64,000 nucleotides of DNA, taken from assembly GCF_902705875.1 (NCBI RefSeq), contig NZ_CACSIK010000003.1, forward strand, positions 302,781-366,780, in the 5' to 3' direction. Under the pieces are notes generated by a model. That model had not been told where the DNA came from. It made no database searches and was given only the letters and a program-made list of their open reading frames with translations. This stretch comes from Zhongshania aliphaticivorans. Lineage in GTDB: Bacteria; Pseudomonadota; Gammaproteobacteria; Pseudomonadales; Spongiibacteraceae. Position 1 is the first letter of the stretch; the number at the start of each line of letters is the position of its first letter. Shown one piece after another: positions 30,758 through 41,769 of this stretch. Position numbers and translations under genes: made by a program.

Positions 30758-30874
30758 TTAGCCCTGTCGCTGCTTATGACGCGGTTCAACGTTACAAATA
30801 ACCCGAACCACACCTTTACGACGAACGATTTTACAGTTCCGGCAAATTGTCTTTACCGATGCACGTACTTTCAT
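30758..30874 (-). CDS. rpmJ: 50S ribosomal protein L36
   Basis: A 38-residue protein, starting [20 protein letters not shown] and ending [10 protein letters not shown]. The zinc ribbon is intact: C11, C14, C27 and H33, so this is the zinc-binding (C+) form. It ends the spc operon, 36 bp after secY. Confidence 0.97.
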   Translation of the reverse strand: MKVRASVKTICRNCKIVRRKGVVRVICNVEPRHKQRQG

Positions 30875-30910
30875 TGTGATACTCCAAACAAGCCATTTGG
30901 TTAGTGAGCG

Positions 30911-32239
30911 TTAGCGCGCACCACCGCCGTAATTTTTTAAGTTAGCCTTTTTCATGACAGAGTCATATTGATGAGACATCAGATGAGACTGAACTTGTGC
31001 CATGAAATCCATTACTACCACTACAACAATCAGCAATGAGGTGCCACCAAGATAAAATGGTACATTCCACATCACGACCAAAAACTGCGGCAACAAACAC
31101 ACACCGGCAATATACAAAGAACCAAACATGGTTAAGCGGGTTAATACACCGTCTATATAGTTCGCAGTTTGCTTACCAGGACGAATCCCAGGTAAAAATG
31201 CTCCTGAACGCTTCAGGTTATCGGCGACTTCATCAGGGTTAAACATCAACGCTGTATAGAAGAAGCAGAAAAATACTATTAATGCTGTGAAAAGCAGAAT
31301 ATTCAAAGGCTGACCGGGACCGATTGCCAACGCCACATCCTGCAACCACTCCATCCCCTCGCCACTTTGTCCTACCCACTGCGCAATAGACGCAGGGAAT
31401 AACAAAATGGAACTTGCGAAGATAGCAGGAATAACACCAGCCATATTCACTTTCATCGGTAGATGGCTAGATTGCGCTTGGTACATTTTATTACCGCGCT
31501 GTTGCTTGGCGTAATTAACCGTGATACGCCGCTGTCCACGCTCAATAAATACCACCAAATACACAACCGCAATGGCAAGAACCAAGATTGCTAGCAAGAC
31601 GAGAATGTTCAATTCACCTTGACGCGCTTGCTCTAAAGATTGACCCACAGCAGAGGGTAAACCTGCAACAATACCTGCGAAAATCAGCATGGATATACCA
31701 TTACCAACACCGCGTTCAGTAAGCTGCTCACCAAGCCACATCATAAATATTGCGCCGGTAACGAGAGAAACCACAGACACAAAGTAAAAACTAAAATCAG
31801 CACTGTAAGCTAGACCCTGATTGGCAAGGCCAACTGTCATACCAGTACCCTGCAACAAGGCTAATACTACAGCCAAATACCGCGTGTACTGACTTATCTG
31901 CCGTCGTCCAGCCTCACCCTCTTTCTTCAAGGCTTCCAGCTGCGGACTTACAGCAGACATCAACTGCATAATAATAGATGCAGAGATGTAAGGCATGATA
32001 CCAAGCGCCAGAATACTCATGCGCTCCAATGCACCACCAGAGAACATGTTGAACAAACCAAGAACCGTTCCTTGATTTTGATTGAACAACGCAGCGAGCT
32101 GATCCGGGTTAATCCCTGGCACAGGTATATGAGTACCAATACGATAAACAATTATTGCCAACAATAAAAAACGGAGGCGAGCCATAAGCTCGCCCATTCC
32201 GGATTCTTTTCCAGCAGTTTGTGGACTTGGCTTCGCCAT
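30911..32239 (-). CDS. secY: SecY preprotein translocase channel
   Basis: A 442-residue inner-membrane protein with 10 helices forming the SecYEG channel. It has [23 protein letters not shown] at helix 1, the plug/TM2 region [32 protein letters not shown], and the cytoplasmic loop [16 protein letters not shown]. The open frame reaches 19 codons further up and would overlap rplO. The ATG at 32239 follows an AAGG ribosome site 9 bases away and gives the usual length. It lies 10 bp after rplO. Confidence 0.97.
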   Translation of the reverse strand: MAKPSPQTAGKESGMGELMARLRFLLLAIIVYRIGTHIPVPGINPDQLAALFNQNQGTVLGLFNMFSGGALERMSILALGIMPYISASIIMQLMSAVSPQLEALKKEGEAGRRQISQYTRYLAVVLALLQGTGMTVGLANQGLAYSADFSFYFVSVVSLVTGAIFMMWLGEQLTERGVGNGISMLIFAGIVAGLPSAVGQSLEQARQGELNILVLLAILVLAIAVVYLVVFIERGQRRITVNYAKQQRGNKMYQAQSSHLPMKVNMAGVIPAIFASSILLFPASIAQWVGQSGEGMEWLQDVALAIGPGQPLNILLFTALIVFFCFFYTALMFNPDEVADNLKRSGAFLPGIRPGKQTANYIDGVLTRLTMFGSLYIAGVCLLPQFLVVMWNVPFYLGGTSLLIVVVVVMDFMAQVQSHLMSHQYDSVMKKANLKNYGGGAR

Positions 32240-32249
32240 TGAGTTCGCC

Positions 32250-32693
32250 TTATTCCTCGACTTTGCCGCCCGCTTTTTCAATAGCTTCGCGGGCACCTTT
32301 GGTTACTGCTAAACCTTTTACAGTAACGGCTTTGTTCAAATCACCAGACAGAAAGATCTTTGCGCGTTCAATGTTACTGCTAATCAAATCGGCACGCTTA
32401 AGCGCATCCAAATCAATTACATCGTCATTCACTGAGGTTAACTCAGAGGTACGAATTTGTGCAGTGACACGTGACAAACGCGAAGTAAAACCATACTTTG
32501 GCAAACGCTTTTGCAAAGGCATTTGACCGCCTTCAAAACCTGGACGCACACTACCACCTGAACGTGACTTCAGACCTTTGTGACCACGACCTGCGGTTTT
32601 ACCCAAGCCACTACCGATACCACGACCAACCCGCTTACCTTCTTTAACTCTACCAGGCGCCGGGCTCAGCGTGTTTAAACGCATATCGCTCAT
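32250..32693 (-). CDS. rplO: 50S ribosomal protein L15
   Basis: 147 residues with a long basic N-terminal extension that threads into 23S rRNA ([21 protein letters not shown]) and a globular C-terminal domain ending [16 protein letters not shown] start at the ATG ([11 protein letters not shown]), 8 bases after GAGG. A GTG one codon up and an ATG four codons down are alternatives. It lies 3 bp after rpmD. Confidence 0.95.
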   Translation of the reverse strand: MSDMRLNTLSPAPGRVKEGKRVGRGIGSGLGKTAGRGHKGLKSRSGGSVRPGFEGGQMPLQKRLPKYGFTSRLSRVTAQIRTSELTSVNDDVIDLDALKRADLISSNIERAKIFLSGDLNKAVTVKGLAVTKGAREAIEKAGGKVEE

Positions 32694-32696
32694 CAC

Positions 32697-32873
32697 TTAC
32701 CCCTCAACACGTACTAAATAGTTGACCTTATTGATCATACCGCGCACCGATGGAGTATCTTCTACTTCTACAGTGTGGCGAATACGACGCAAGCCAAGAC
32801 CGGCAACGCAGGCCTTGTGCGACTTTAGTCGTCCTGCAACAGAACGAACTAGTGTGACTTTAATCTTGCTCAT
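32697..32873 (-). CDS. rpmD: 50S ribosomal protein L30
   Basis: A 58-residue protein, [20 protein letters not shown] at the start, followed by the conserved [17 protein letters not shown] and ending VNYLVRVEG. It binds 23S rRNA and lies between rpsE (19 bp) and rplO (3 bp) as usual. Confidence 0.97.
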   Translation of the reverse strand: MSKIKVTLVRSVAGRLKSHKACVAGLGLRRIRHTVEVEDTPSVRGMINKVNYLVRVEG

Positions 32874-32892
32874 AGCAAATCCTGCCTGTGTC

Positions 32893-33405
32893 TTAGCCCA
32901 AGATTTCTTCTACAGTTTTACCGCGCTTACTAGCAACGTCTTCTGGAGAGGAAACACTTTCAAGTGCTTTAATAGTTGCACGAACCACGTTTACTGGGTT
33001 TGTAGAACCGTAGCACTTAGCCAATACGTTATTAATACCGGCAATCTCCAGTACAGAACGCATCGCACCACCTGCGATGACACCAGTACCTTCAGATGCA
33101 GGCTGCATGTAGACCTTAGAGGCACCATGACGGCCTTTTACAGCGTACTGAATGGTATCACCTTTAATATCTACCTGAACCATATTGCGGCGTGCAGCTT
33201 CCATCGCTTTTTGGATCGCGACAGGCACTTCACGAGCCTTACCACGGCCAAAACCGACTTTACCACTTCCGTCGCCCACTACAGTTAATGCAGTGAAGCT
33301 AAAAATACGGCCACCTTTGACCACTTTGGCAACACGGTTTACCTGAACAAGCTTCTCTTGCAGGCCTTCTGTGTTTGCTTTGTCTTTCTGATCGTTATAC
33401 GCCAT
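32893..33405 (-). CDS. rpsE: 30S ribosomal protein S5
   Basis: 170 residues with a double-stranded RNA-binding-like N-terminal domain ([23 protein letters not shown]) and the conserved [19 protein letters not shown] loop. The C-terminal domain includes [17 protein letters not shown]. It sits at the mRNA entry and affects decoding accuracy. Confidence 0.98.
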   Translation of the reverse strand: MAYNDQKDKANTEGLQEKLVQVNRVAKVVKGGRIFSFTALTVVGDGSGKVGFGRGKAREVPVAIQKAMEAARRNMVQVDIKGDTIQYAVKGRHGASKVYMQPASEGTGVIAGGAMRSVLEIAGINNVLAKCYGSTNPVNVVRATIKALESVSSPEDVASKRGKTVEEILG

Positions 33406-33416
33406 CGCCTAAAACC

Positions 33417-33767
33417 TTAGAATTCCAAACCACCTTCACGGGCAGCATCTGCCAGCGCCTTGACTCGCCCGTGGAATTTAAATCCACTGCGATCAAAAGC
33501 GACCTTTGTCACGCCTGCGGCTTTCGCACGGTCAGCGATCAACTTGCCCACACTAGCTGCTGCAGCGACATTACCGGTCGCACCAGCACGCAAATCTTTG
33601 TCTAGCGTAGATGCACTCGCCAACACGACGTCACCAGATGCAGCAATAAGCTGTGCATACATATGACGTGGTGTGCGGTGAATGCTCAAACGTACGGCGC
33701 GTAGCTCACGCATCTTAAAGCGAGCACGGCGGGCACGACGTAATCTTGAAACTTTCTTATCGCTCAT
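33417..33767 (-). CDS. rplR: 50S ribosomal protein L18
   Basis: 116 residues starting [20 protein letters not shown], a 5S rRNA binder in the central protuberance. The conserved C-terminus is [27 protein letters not shown] in pattern. The open frame runs 21 codons upstream into the end of rplF. The ATG at 33767 gives exact family length and has AAGG just before it. Confidence 0.97.
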   Translation of the reverse strand: MSDKKVSRLRRARRARFKMRELRAVRLSIHRTPRHMYAQLIAASGDVVLASASTLDKDLRAGATGNVAAAASVGKLIADRAKAAGVTKVAFDRSGFKFHGRVKALADAAREGGLEF

Positions 33768-33777
33768 AACCTTGCCT

Positions 33778-34311
33778 TTACTTTTTCTTCGCTTCTTTAC
33801 GACGGACGTTTTCTTCCGCGTAACGAACACCTTTACCTTTATAAGGCTCTGGTGGACGGAACGCGCGGATTTCGGCCGCTACCTTACCAAGTACCTGCTT
33901 GTCGGTACCACTCAACACAACTTCTGTTTGCGTTGGGGTCTCAACAGTTACACCTTCTGGTAAGTCATAATCAATAGGGTGCGAAAAACCCAGCACCAAG
34001 TTTATTGACTTGCCATTTGCTTTTGCACGGTAACCAACGCCATTAAGAATCAGCTTACGCTGAAAGCCTTCGCTTACCCCGACAACCATATTGTTAGTCA
34101 GTGAACGAGTTGTACCCGCCATTGCCCAACCTTCTTTCGCGCCTTCACGCGCTGAAAATACTAAAGACCCGTCTTCCTGCTTGATCTCTACTGATTTGTG
34201 CAAAGACATAACCAACGTGCCTTTTTTACCTTTCACAGAGATGTTGCTGGCGTCGAGCTTGACTTCAACCCCTGAAGGGATAGTCACTGGACTTTTCGCT
34301 ACTCTTGACAT
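33778..34311 (-). CDS. rplF: 50S ribosomal protein L6
   Basis: 177 residues with two related alpha/beta domains. The first starts [17 protein letters not shown]. The second has the signature [24 protein letters not shown] at the C-terminus. It lies near the factor-binding site at the base of the L7/L12 stalk. Confidence 0.98.
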   Translation of the reverse strand: MSRVAKSPVTIPSGVEVKLDASNISVKGKKGTLVMSLHKSVEIKQEDGSLVFSAREGAKEGWAMAGTTRSLTNNMVVGVSEGFQRKLILNGVGYRAKANGKSINLVLGFSHPIDYDLPEGVTVETPTQTEVVLSGTDKQVLGKVAAEIRAFRPPEPYKGKGVRYAEENVRRKEAKKK

Positions 34312-34336
34312 GTTAAGAACTCTTTAAACCGTCGCC

Positions 34337-34732
34337 TTAGAAAACAGTGCAAAGCACTTCGCCGCCAACCCCGGCAGCTCGTGCTGCACGATCAGTCATT
34401 ACACCATGACTGGTTGAAACAATAGCGATACCCAGCCCTGCACGTACTGATGGTAGTTCATCTTTACCTGCGTAAGCGCGGAGACCAGGGCGACTAACGC
34501 GACTGATTTCAGCGATAACTGGCTTACCCTGATGGTATTTAAGCTCTACCGTCAGTGCTGCCTTGCCACCTTGTTCATCCACCCGCGAACCGGCGACATA
34601 ACCTTCATCTTCAAGTACCTTGGCAACCGATACTTTTAATTTAGATGACGGCATTGTAACAGCAGTTTTACCTGCCATCTGAGCGTTGCGGATGCGTGTT
34701 AGCATATCCGCTAAAGGGTCTTGCATGCTCAT
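34337..34732 (-). CDS. rpsH: 30S ribosomal protein S8
   Basis: 131 residues starting [18 protein letters not shown], ending with [31 protein letters not shown] in pattern. It is a 16S central-domain binder and, in E. coli, the repressor of spc operon translation at the L5 start. Confidence 0.98.
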   Translation of the reverse strand: MSMQDPLADMLTRIRNAQMAGKTAVTMPSSKLKVSVAKVLEDEGYVAGSRVDEQGGKAALTVELKYHQGKPVIAEISRVSRPGLRAYAGKDELPSVRAGLGIAIVSTSHGVMTDRAARAAGVGGEVLCTVF

Positions 34733-34787
34733 GTTTTGCTCCCGTTAAACGCCGCGGCTAATGCCAGCGACAGCAAAATTCTCAATA

Positions 34788-35093
34788 TTACCAGCTAGCC
34801 TTAACTAAGCCTGGGACATCACCGCGCATTGCGGCTTGACGGAGCTGGTTACGGCAAAGACCAAACTTGCGGTAAACACCGTGTGGACGGCCAGTGATCT
34901 GGCAGCGACGACGCTGGCGAGAAGGACTCGCATCACGAGGCAGCTTTTGCAGTTTAACCTGCGCATCCCATTTTTCTTCGTCGCTAGCTGTTGCACTGAT
35001 GATAATAGCTTTCAGTTCAGCACGCTTTGCAGCGAATTTTTCAACAGTTTGGGCACGCTTTAATTCACGCGCCTTCATAGACTGCTTTGCCAT
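34788..35093 (-). CDS. rpsN: 30S ribosomal protein S14
   Basis: 101 residues, starting [20 protein letters not shown]. It has [20 protein letters not shown] and ends GLVKASW. There is no CxxC...CxxC ribbon, so it is the long zinc-free form, in contrast to the zinc-binding L36 of the same operon. Confidence 0.98.
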   Translation of the reverse strand: MAKQSMKARELKRAQTVEKFAAKRAELKAIIISATASDEEKWDAQVKLQKLPRDASPSRQRRRCQITGRPHGVYRKFGLCRNQLRQAAMRGDVPGLVKASW

Positions 35094-35105
35094 AATCCCT
35101 ACCCC

Positions 35106-35645
35106 TTAACCTTTGAACGGAAAGTTAAACGCTTTTAAAAGCGCGCGACCTTCATCGTCATTACGAGCGGTTGTGGTTATAGTGATATCCAGACCGCGCA
35201 GTGTATCAACTTTATCGTAATCAATTTCAGGAAATATAATTTGCTCAGTAACACCCATTGCAAAATTACCACGACCATCGAATGATTTTGGGCTTACGCC
35301 TCGGAAATCTCGAACTCGTGGAATTGCAACGCTTACTAAGCGATCCAAAAATTCATACATGTGAGCGCCACGCAAAGTTACTTTGCAACCAATCGGCCAG
35401 CCATCACGGATCTTAAAGCCAGCAATTGATTTACGCGCTTTTGTTACCACCGGCTTCTGGCCCGCAATTTTTTGCAGATCAGTCAGCGCAGCTTCAAGAA
35501 CTTTTTTATCACCAGCCGCTTCACCAACACCCATATTAAGAGTGATTTTAGTGATGCGAGGAACTTCCATAGGGTTAGCTAAAGACAGCTCTTCAATCAG
35601 CTTAGCCCGTAACTCGTTTTGGTATAGTTCACCTAATCGTGCCAT
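35106..35645 (-). CDS. rplE: 50S ribosomal protein L5
   Basis: 179 residues and a 5S rRNA binder, with [39 protein letters not shown] and a C-terminal [21 protein letters not shown]. It forms an intersubunit bridge with S13. In E. coli the spc operon is regulated by S8 at this gene's start. Confidence 0.98.
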   Translation of the reverse strand: MARLGELYQNELRAKLIEELSLANPMEVPRITKITLNMGVGEAAGDKKVLEAALTDLQKIAGQKPVVTKARKSIAGFKIRDGWPIGCKVTLRGAHMYEFLDRLVSVAIPRVRDFRGVSPKSFDGRGNFAMGVTEQIIFPEIDYDKVDTLRGLDITITTTARNDDEGRALLKAFNFPFKG

Positions 35646-35658
35646 TTTTCACTAACCC

Positions 35659-35976
35659 CTACGCGTCAACCGCTTCGCCGCTGGATTTAAAGATACGGGT
35701 CTTACTGCCATCTTCGGCCACTTTAAAGCCCACGCGATCCGCTTTTTTACTTGCCGGATTATAAATCGCTACATTAGAAACCTGGATCGGCGCTTCTTTC
35801 TCGACGATACCGCCAGCAACACCCAACTGTGGGTTTGGACGCTGGTGTTTCTTAATCATATTAATGCCAGACACAAGTAGCTTGTTATTGTCCATAACCT
35901 TCTGAACAACACCGCGCTTACCTTTGTCTTTTCCGGTTAAGACGATAATTTCGTCTTCACGCTTAATCTTACGCAT
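35659..35976 (-). CDS. rplX: 50S ribosomal protein L24
   Basis: 105 residues with an N-terminal KOW motif ([20 protein letters not shown]) and the family segment [21 protein letters not shown]. It is an assembly initiator at the tunnel exit. Confidence 0.98.
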   Translation of the reverse strand: MRKIKREDEIIVLTGKDKGKRGVVQKVMDNNKLLVSGINMIKKHQRPNPQLGVAGGIVEKEAPIQVSNVAIYNPASKKADRVGFKVAEDGSKTRIFKSSGEAVDA

Positions 35977-36011
35977 AACCTGACCTCAGCCTTCTCTTCA
36001 CACCCAGTAAT

Positions 36012-36380
36012 TTATAGTACTTCCGGTGCCAAAGAGATAATCTTCATGAACTTCTCGCCACGCAATTCTCGCGTTACAGGCCCGAATATACGAGTGCCTA
36101 TAGGCGCATTTGAATTGTTTAGCAACACTGCAGCGTTATCGTCAAACTTGATCAGTGAACCGTCACCACGACGAACACCTTTCTTAGTACGAACTACAAC
36201 AGCTGTCATTACCTGACCTTTTTTCACTTTGCCGCGAGGGATTGCCTCTTTGACAGTGACTTTGATCAGATCACCGACTCGTGCGTAACGACGATGAGAG
36301 CCGCCAAGCACCTTGATGCACATAACACGGCGAGCGCCACTGTTATCTGCAACTTCTAAATAGCTTTCTGTTTGAATCAT
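36012..36380 (-). CDS. rplN: 50S ribosomal protein L14
   Basis: 122 residues starting [20 protein letters not shown]. The conserved [13 protein letters not shown] and [24 protein letters not shown] are present. It is an interface protein at bridge B8. It is the first gene of the spc block, 59 bp after rpsQ. I see no strong promoter in that gap, so S10 and spc may be one transcript. Confidence 0.98.
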   Translation of the reverse strand: MIQTESYLEVADNSGARRVMCIKVLGGSHRRYARVGDLIKVTVKEAIPRGKVKKGQVMTAVVVRTKKGVRRGDGSLIKFDDNAAVLLNNSNAPIGTRIFGPVTRELRGEKFMKIISLAPEVL

Positions 36381-36439
36381 TTCTTACTCCAAACCAGTCA
36401 ACAGTGCATCAAGCGATTGCACAAGGGCCGCCGGTGAAA

Positions 36440-36706
36440 TTAAACCTGGGTAGCCGTTACATCAACACTAACCAAAGCCCAAGTTTTTAACTTAGAGACT
36501 GGACGTGTTTCGCAAACTGTCACTACATCACCAATTTTGCACTCATTCTTTTCATCATGAGCGTGAACTTTCGATGAGCGCGTAATGTACTTACCGTAAA
36601 TCGGGTGTTTTACCCGACGCTCGATCAGAACAGTAACGGTTTTATCCATCTTGTCGCTGACGACTTTACCGGTAGCTGTACGAGCACTTTTTGCAACTTC
36701 TGACAT
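36440..36706 (-). CDS. rpsQ: 30S ribosomal protein S17
   Basis: 88 residues, OB fold. [29 protein letters not shown] is the family pattern, and [18 protein letters not shown] follows. The frame is open 15 codons further into rpmC. The ATG at 36706 gives the usual size and lies 1 bp after the rpmC stop. Confidence 0.97.
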   Translation of the reverse strand: MSEVAKSARTATGKVVSDKMDKTVTVLIERRVKHPIYGKYITRSSKVHAHDEKNECKIGDVVTVCETRPVSKLKTWALVSVDVTATQV

Positions 36707-36707
36707 T

Positions 36708-36902
36708 TTAATTACCTGCCTTTTCCTGGAGCACAGTTTTAACGCGTGCAATTTCCTGACGGGTTTTCTTCAGCAAATGTGTCTGCGCTAACTGGCCCGT
36801 ACTCTTTTGCATGCGCAACTTGAATTGATCTTCAAGGAGCTGCACCAGTTGGGCATTCAGATCGTCAACTGACTTTTCGCGTAATTCTAAAGCATTCATC
36901 AC
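36708..36902 (-). CDS. rpmC: 50S ribosomal protein L29
   Basis: A 64-residue two-helix hairpin protein starting [20 protein letters not shown], with [11 protein letters not shown] and [13 protein letters not shown]. It lies at the tunnel exit beside L23, where SRP and trigger factor dock. It overlaps rplP by 4 bp. Confidence 0.97.
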   Translation of the reverse strand: MMNALELREKSVDDLNAQLVQLLEDQFKLRMQKSTGQLAQTHLLKKTRQEIARVKTVLQEKAGN

Positions 36903-37312
36903 ATTACCACCCGCTTAACAAATGTGGTTGGCACAGGAATCTTTGCTGCCGCCAAGGCGAATGCTTCACGCGCCAATTCTTCAGAGACGCCTTCTACTTC
37001 ATACAATACCTTGCCAGGTTGTATCAGTGCGACCCAGTACTCAACATTACCCTTACCTTTACCCTGACGAACTTCCAGAGGTTTTTCAGTAATAGGCTTA
37101 TCTGGGAAAACACGAATCCAGATTTTTCCACCCCGTTTGATATGGCGAGTCATAGCACGACGTGCCGCCTCTATCTGACGAGCTGTAATACGTCCGCGAC
37201 CAACAGACTTCAGGCCAAAATCACCAAAGCTGACCCGGCTACCGCGCTCTGCCAGACCACGGTTGCGACCTTTGTGTTGCTTGCGAAACTTTGTGCGCTT
37301 CGGCTGTAACAT
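36899..37312 (-). CDS. rplP: 50S ribosomal protein L16
   Basis: 137 residues. [20 protein letters not shown] is the conserved N-terminus and [28 protein letters not shown] the core pattern. [20 protein letters not shown] contains the usual target arginine neighbourhood. It helps place tRNA acceptor arms in the A site. Confidence 0.98.
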   Translation of the reverse strand: MLQPKRTKFRKQHKGRNRGLAERGSRVSFGDFGLKSVGRGRITARQIEAARRAMTRHIKRGGKIWIRVFPDKPITEKPLEVRQGKGKGNVEYWVALIQPGKVLYEVEGVSEELAREAFALAAAKIPVPTTFVKRVVM

Positions 37313-37323
37313 TTGCGTAACCC

Positions 37324-37998
37324 TTACTCTGAACCTTTCTTAGCCTTAGCTTCGACCGCTTCTTTTCTGGCTCCCAAGATTTCACCCTTGAATATCCAGA
37401 CCTTGACACCAATGATGCCGTAAGTCGTAGCTGCTTCGTGTGTCGCATAATCGATATCTGCGCGCAGTGTGTGCAATGGCACACGACCTTCGCGATACCA
37501 TTCAGTACGAGCAATCTCTGCTCCACCGACACGACCACTTACCTGTACCTTGATACCTTCCGCACCTTGACGAATTGCGTTTTGAACAACACGCTTCATC
37601 GCACGACGGAACATGACCCGACGCTCTAGTTGCTGAGCGACATTCATAGCCACCAACTTCGCTTCTAGATCCGGCTTGCGAATCTCTTCGATGTTGATGT
37701 GAACTGGCACACCCATTTTTACCGAAAGCTCTTTACGGAGCTTGTCGACATCTTCGCCCTTTTTACCGATAACGATACCAGGACGTGCGGTGTGAATCGT
37801 GATACGCGCGGTTTGTGCCGGACGCTCAATAACGATTCGACTTACCGATGCACTCGCTAGCTTCTTCTCAAGCAGTTCGCGAATCTCCAGATCCATTACC
37901 AAGTTATCCGCGTAGTTCTTACCGCTAGCGAACCAAACAGAATTATGCTCTTTTACGATTCCCAGCCGGATGCCGGTCGGGTGTACTTTCTGACCCAT
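37324..37998 (-). CDS. rpsC: 30S ribosomal protein S3
   Basis: 224 residues starting [23 protein letters not shown] domain ([17 protein letters not shown]) is followed by the C-terminal domain with [22 protein letters not shown] [19 protein letters not shown] and [16 protein letters not shown]. It forms the mRNA entry tunnel with S4 and S5. Confidence 0.98.
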   Translation of the reverse strand: MGQKVHPTGIRLGIVKEHNSVWFASGKNYADNLVMDLEIRELLEKKLASASVSRIVIERPAQTARITIHTARPGIVIGKKGEDVDKLRKELSVKMGVPVHINIEEIRKPDLEAKLVAMNVAQQLERRVMFRRAMKRVVQNAIRQGAEGIKVQVSGRVGGAEIARTEWYREGRVPLHTLRADIDYATHEAATTYGIIGVKVWIFKGEILGARKEAVEAKAKKGSE

Positions 37999-38012
37999 GT
38001 GGTCTCTCCTAC

Positions 38013-38351
38013 CTAGCCTTCGCCGTCTGCAACTTTAATCGTGATATGACAAGATCTCTTAAGAATTCGATCCGCACGACCCTTTGCACGTGGACGAAGG
38101 CGCTTCATAGTAGAACCCTCATCAACGAAAATCGTGGAAACCGTTAACTCATCAACATCAGCGCCTTCATTGTGCTCAGCGTTGGCGATTGCAGAGTTAA
38201 GCACTTTCTTAATAATGCTCGCCGCTTTCTTAGAACTGAACGTCAACAGATCCAGCGATTCCTCAACGCCCTTTCCGCGTATTTGGTCAGCAACCAAACG
38301 TGCTTTCTGAGCAGAAATTCTTGCGCCTTTTAAACGTGCCGCTACTTCCAT
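38013..38351 (-). CDS. rplV: 50S ribosomal protein L22
   Basis: 112 residues starting [21 protein letters not shown] long beta hairpin ([20 protein letters not shown]) lines the exit tunnel near the macrolide site. The frame is open 29 codons further, into rpsS. The ATG at 38351 has GGGAGAGG upstream at good spacing. Confidence 0.97.
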   Translation of the reverse strand: MEVAARLKGARISAQKARLVADQIRGKGVEESLDLLTFSSKKAASIIKKVLNSAIANAEHNEGADVDELTVSTIFVDEGSTMKRLRPRAKGRADRILKRSCHITIKVADGEG

Positions 38352-38376
38352 CTTAAAAGCCTCTCCCGGCGCAAGC

Positions 38377-38652
38377 TTAACGCTTGGCCTTTTTATCGGC
38401 CACGTGACCCTTATAGGTCCTAGTCGCGGCAAATTCACCCAATTTGTGGCCTACCATATCCTCAGTAACAATCACTGGGACATGCTGACGACCGTTATGA
38501 ACAGCGATAGTCAGCGCCACCATTTCAGGCAGAATCATGGAGCGACGCGACCACGTTTTAATGGGGCGACGATCGTTTTTTTCTACCGCTACTTCAACCT
38601 TCTTCAACAAATGAAGATCGACAAACGGACCTTTCTTTAATGAACGTGGCAC
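38377..38652 (-). CDS. rpsS: 30S ribosomal protein S19
   Basis: 91 residues, [20 protein letters not shown] at the start and [15 protein letters not shown] at the end, with [14 protein letters not shown] between. It is a 30S head protein forming a complex with S13. Confidence 0.98.
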   Translation of the reverse strand: MPRSLKKGPFVDLHLLKKVEVAVEKNDRRPIKTWSRRSMILPEMVALTIAVHNGRQHVPVIVTEDMVGHKLGEFAATRTYKGHVADKKAKR

Positions 38653-38689
38653 AAGCTTATCCTCTTTACTCTAATTGGCATCTGGCGAC

Positions 38690-39514
38690 TTACTTGCCGC
38701 GACGACGGACAATTAGTTTGTCTGTACGCTTATTTTTACGGGTCTTATACCCTTTAGTCGGCATACCCCAAGGAGATACGGGATGACGACCACCAGAAGT
38801 ACGACCTTCACCACCACCATGTGGGTGATCAACCGGGTTCATTGCCACACCGCGAACGGTAGGACGAACACCACGCCAGCGCGATGCACCCGCTTTACCC
38901 AATTTACGCAAGCTATGCTCACTATTGGACACTTCACCCAATGTTGCTCTGCATTCCGACAATACTTTACGCGTCTCACCACTGCGCAAACGAATCGTTG
39001 CGTACTGGCCGTCACGCGCAACAAGCTGAGCAGAAGTCCCCGCACTACGCGCTAATTGCGCGCCTTTACCTGGCTTCATTTCAACACAGTGAATAGTACT
39101 ACCCACTGGGATATTGCGAATAGGCAGTGTATTGCCCGGCTTAATAGGTGATGACTCACCGGATACAATTTCGTCACCTGCAGCTATACCCTTAGGCGCA
39201 ATTACATAGCGACGCTCGCCGTCCGCATACATTACTAAGGCAATGAAAGCAGTACGGTTAGGATCATATTCAAGACGCTCAACACGCGCAGGAATACCAT
39301 CTTTATTACGCTTAAAGTCAATCAAGCGATAATGTTGCTTATGACCACCACCAACGTGACGAGTAGTGATACGGCCGTTGTTATTACGACCACCATTGCG
39401 CGACTGACTCTCAAGCAACGCCTTGTGCGGTGCACCTTTGTGCAAATCGGGGTTAACAACCCTGACGACAAAGCGACGGCCGGGAGAAGTCGGTTTACTT
39501 TTAACTATTGCCAT
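38690..39514 (-). CDS. rplB: 50S ribosomal protein L2
   Basis: 274 residues. [19 protein letters not shown] opens the protein. [21 protein letters not shown] lies in the N-terminal part and [19 protein letters not shown] in the C-terminal part. That second segment holds the conserved histidine near the peptidyl transferase centre. Confidence 0.99.
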   Translation of the reverse strand: MAIVKSKPTSPGRRFVVRVVNPDLHKGAPHKALLESQSRNGGRNNNGRITTRHVGGGHKQHYRLIDFKRNKDGIPARVERLEYDPNRTAFIALVMYADGERRYVIAPKGIAAGDEIVSGESSPIKPGNTLPIRNIPVGSTIHCVEMKPGKGAQLARSAGTSAQLVARDGQYATIRLRSGETRKVLSECRATLGEVSNSEHSLRKLGKAGASRWRGVRPTVRGVAMNPVDHPHGGGEGRTSGGRHPVSPWGMPTKGYKTRKNKRTDKLIVRRRGK

Positions 39515-39531
39515 TTGACTAAACTCCAGAC

Positions 39532-39828
39532 TTATTCAGCGACCGCAAAGTCGATATCTTGACCCTGCGCAAGGCTAACATACGCCTTTTTCCAGTTTGA
39601 CTTCTTGCTCAAACCAAAACGGTTACGCTTTACTTTGCCTTTTACATTGACTGTGCGAACACCCAACACATCAACTTTAAAAAGTTTTTCAACCGCATTT
39701 TTGATTTCAAGCTTGCTTGCACTAGGCAGCACTTTAAACACTACCTGATTACCTAGCTCAGCGCTGGCTGCACTTTTTTCAGAAACGTGCGGGCCGAGCA
39801 GTACCTTATAGATGCGCTCTGTATTCAT
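39532..39828 (-). CDS. rplW: 50S ribosomal protein L23
   Basis: 98 residues, starting [20 protein letters not shown], with the loop [20 protein letters not shown] reaching the tunnel. It is the docking site for trigger factor and SRP. It overlaps rplD by 4 bp, indicating coupled translation. Confidence 0.98.
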   Translation of the reverse strand: MNTERIYKVLLGPHVSEKSAASAELGNQVVFKVLPSASKLEIKNAVEKLFKVDVLGVRTVNVKGKVKRNRFGLSKKSNWKKAYVSLAQGQDIDFAVAE

Positions 39829-40445
39829 CCCAACAGCTCCTCAAACTTTTTCAATGCAGCAACAGTAACAACCACTTTCTCGTAACCGATCAAGCTAACT
39901 GGATCAACACCATTAACGTCGCGAACATCGACATCATGAAGGTTGCGCGCTGCAAGATATAAATTACCATTTACTTCTTCAGTCACTACTAACGCACCTT
40001 TAAGGCCGTATTCACCAAGCGACTTAACTAGCAATTTTGTTTTCGGCTCACTTAAAGCAAATTCTTCAACCACAACCAAGCGCTCTTGACGAGCTAGCTC
40101 AGACAAGATCGTGCAAATAGCAGCACGATACATTTTGCGGTTTACTTTTTGACTGTGATCCTGCGGACTAGCAGCAAACGTCACACCGCCACCACGCCAA
40201 ATCGGCGAGCGAATCGTTCCAGCACGAGCACGGCCCGTACCTTTTTGACGCCAAGGCTTCTTACCACCACCACTAACATCAGAACGTGTTTTTTGAGCCC
40301 GAGTACCTTGGCGCGCACCAGCCATATAGGCCACTACCACTTGATGCACCAAATCTTCGTTAAACTCACGAGCAAACGTAACGTCAGATACCTGAACCGT
40401 TCCCGCCGCAGCCCCGTTACCGGGTTTCGCAATACTTAATTCCAC
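39825..40445 (-). CDS. rplD: 50S ribosomal protein L4
   Basis: 206 residues. The extended tunnel loop contains [28 protein letters not shown] (family pattern) and SPIWRGGG. In E. coli L4 represses its own operon through the S10 leader. The predicted leader here is much shorter than the E. coli one. Confidence 0.98.
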   Translation of the reverse strand: MELSIAKPGNGAAAGTVQVSDVTFAREFNEDLVHQVVVAYMAGARQGTRAQKTRSDVSGGGKKPWRQKGTGRARAGTIRSPIWRGGGVTFAASPQDHSQKVNRKMYRAAICTILSELARQERLVVVEEFALSEPKTKLLVKSLGEYGLKGALVVTEEVNGNLYLAARNLHDVDVRDVNGVDPVSLIGYEKVVVTVAALKKFEELLG

Positions 40446-40456
40446 TGCATGGCCCC

Positions 40457-41101
40457 CTAGGATTTTTTAGCTTTCACAGCGGGACGCACAAACACGTCAC
40501 CACCTGGAGCACCTGGAACCGCACCCTTGATTAAAATCAAGTTACGATCCGCGTCTACTCGCACGACTTCAAGAGTCTGAACTGTTACTTGCTCAGCACC
40601 CATGTGACCGGCCATCTTCTTGCCTTTCCAAACGCGACCTGGCGTCTGACACTGACCGATAGAACCGAGTACACGATGCGATAACGAGTTACCGTGAGTG
40701 GCATCTTGCATATGGAAATTCCAGCGCTTTATACCGCCCTGAAAACCCTTACCTTTAGACTGCCCAGTCACGTCAACTTTTTGACCAGCTTCGAAAACAG
40801 CAACAGTCAGCTCAGCACCTACTTCAGGGCTCACCTCACCTTGCTCCAAACGAAATTCCCACAAACCACGACCAGCCTCAACACCAGTTTTAGCAAAGTG
40901 ACCTGTTTCTGCTTTAGAGATGCGTGATGCCTTACGCGCGCCAGTTGTTACCTGGATCGCACTGTAACCATCTACGTCATCCGCCTTGACACGAGTAACG
41001 CGATTAGGATCTACCTCAATCACCGTTACCGGAATAGATATGCCGTCTTCTGTAAAAACGCGCGTCATGCCGCTTTTACGACCGACCAAACCAATAGTCA
41101 T
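40457..41101 (-). CDS. rplC: 50S ribosomal protein L3
   Basis: 214 residues starting [20 protein letters not shown]. The long loop toward the peptidyl transferase centre contains [13 protein letters not shown] and [29 protein letters not shown]. The conserved glutamine that PrmB methylates in other bacteria is present in IGQCQTPG. A 120-bp gap with GC-rich hairpins separates it from rpsJ. Confidence 0.98.
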   Translation of the reverse strand: MTIGLVGRKSGMTRVFTEDGISIPVTVIEVDPNRVTRVKADDVDGYSAIQVTTGARKASRISKAETGHFAKTGVEAGRGLWEFRLEQGEVSPEVGAELTVAVFEAGQKVDVTGQSKGKGFQGGIKRWNFHMQDATHGNSLSHRVLGSIGQCQTPGRVWKGKKMAGHMGAEQVTVQTLEVVRVDADRNLILIKGAVPGAPGGDVFVRPAVKAKKS

Positions 41102-41221
41102 TGCTCCAACCTCTCAGTGTACGGGGCTAACACCCTCTATGGCCGCGCGGTAAAGCGCGTTACACAACCCAGGGCCAGCCCCCGAGCGGGTCTGAAAATA
41201 ATTCAGTATTTACATGTTTAA

Positions 41222-41533
41222 CTAGCCGAGGCTAATTTGAACTTCTACACCAGCCGCCAAATCTAACTTCATCAATGCATCTACAGTTTTTTCTGTAGGC
41301 TCTACGATGTCCAACATGCGCTTATGGGTGCGGATCTCATACTGATCACGCGCATCCTTATTTACATGTGGAGAAACCAGCACTGTAAAACGCTCTTTGC
41401 GAGTAGGCAGAGGAATCGGGCCTCTAACCTGCGCACCAGTACGCTTTGCAGTGTCTACAATCTCTTGCGTAGACGCATCAATGAGACGGTGATCAAAAGC
41501 CTTTAAACGAATTCGAATCCGTTGATTTTGCAC
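41222..41533 (-). CDS. rpsJ: 30S ribosomal protein S10 (NusE)
   Basis: 103 residues starting [19 protein letters not shown] and ending [13 protein letters not shown], also the antitermination factor NusE. The frame extends 7 codons to an ATG, but the GTG at 41533 gives the exact family N-terminus and is preceded by GGGAG. It is the first gene of the S10 operon. Confidence 0.96.
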   Translation of the reverse strand: MQNQRIRIRLKAFDHRLIDASTQEIVDTAKRTGAQVRGPIPLPTRKERFTVLVSPHVNKDARDQYEIRTHKRMLDIVEPTEKTVDALMKLDLAAGVEVQISLG

Positions 41534-41610
41534 CTGACCAAACTCCCATCCCAAATAAATCCGAGCCCACCGCGACGTTCGCGTGAAGTAACCCGAAAAA
41601 AGGAAGCGGA

Positions 41611-41639
41611 ATGTTAATGATATACCGAGATATTGTCAA
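41611..41639 (-). promoter_or_regulatory. Strong sigma70 promoter of the S10 operon
   Basis: On the minus strand TTGACA (41634-41639), 17 bp and TAACAT (41611-41616). The predicted start is near 41604, so the leader to rpsJ is only ~70 nt. An AT-rich stretch upstream could act as an UP element. Confidence 0.8.
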
Positions 41640-41710
41640 CCTAATATTTCGGATATTTCATAACAAAGCCACAACCACAACTTAATACCGCAAAGGGCAT
41701 ATCAAAACTG

Positions 41711-41738
41711 TAAGGGGGAGGCCCAAGCCTCCCCCTTA
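41711..41738 (-). terminator. Terminator of the str operon after tuf copy 1
   Basis: A 12-bp perfect stem TAAGGGGGAGGC/GCCTCCCCCTTA with a CCAA loop, 31 bp after the tuf stop. The minus-strand T tract (CAGTTTTG) is modest. Confidence 0.8.
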
Positions 41739-41769
41739 CTAACCTCTTACACCGAACGGTGTATCGATC

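Noticed and set aside
32722..33288. 188-codon plus-strand frame opposite rpmD and rpsE
   Set aside because: It covers two certain ribosomal genes in antisense and has no start signal.
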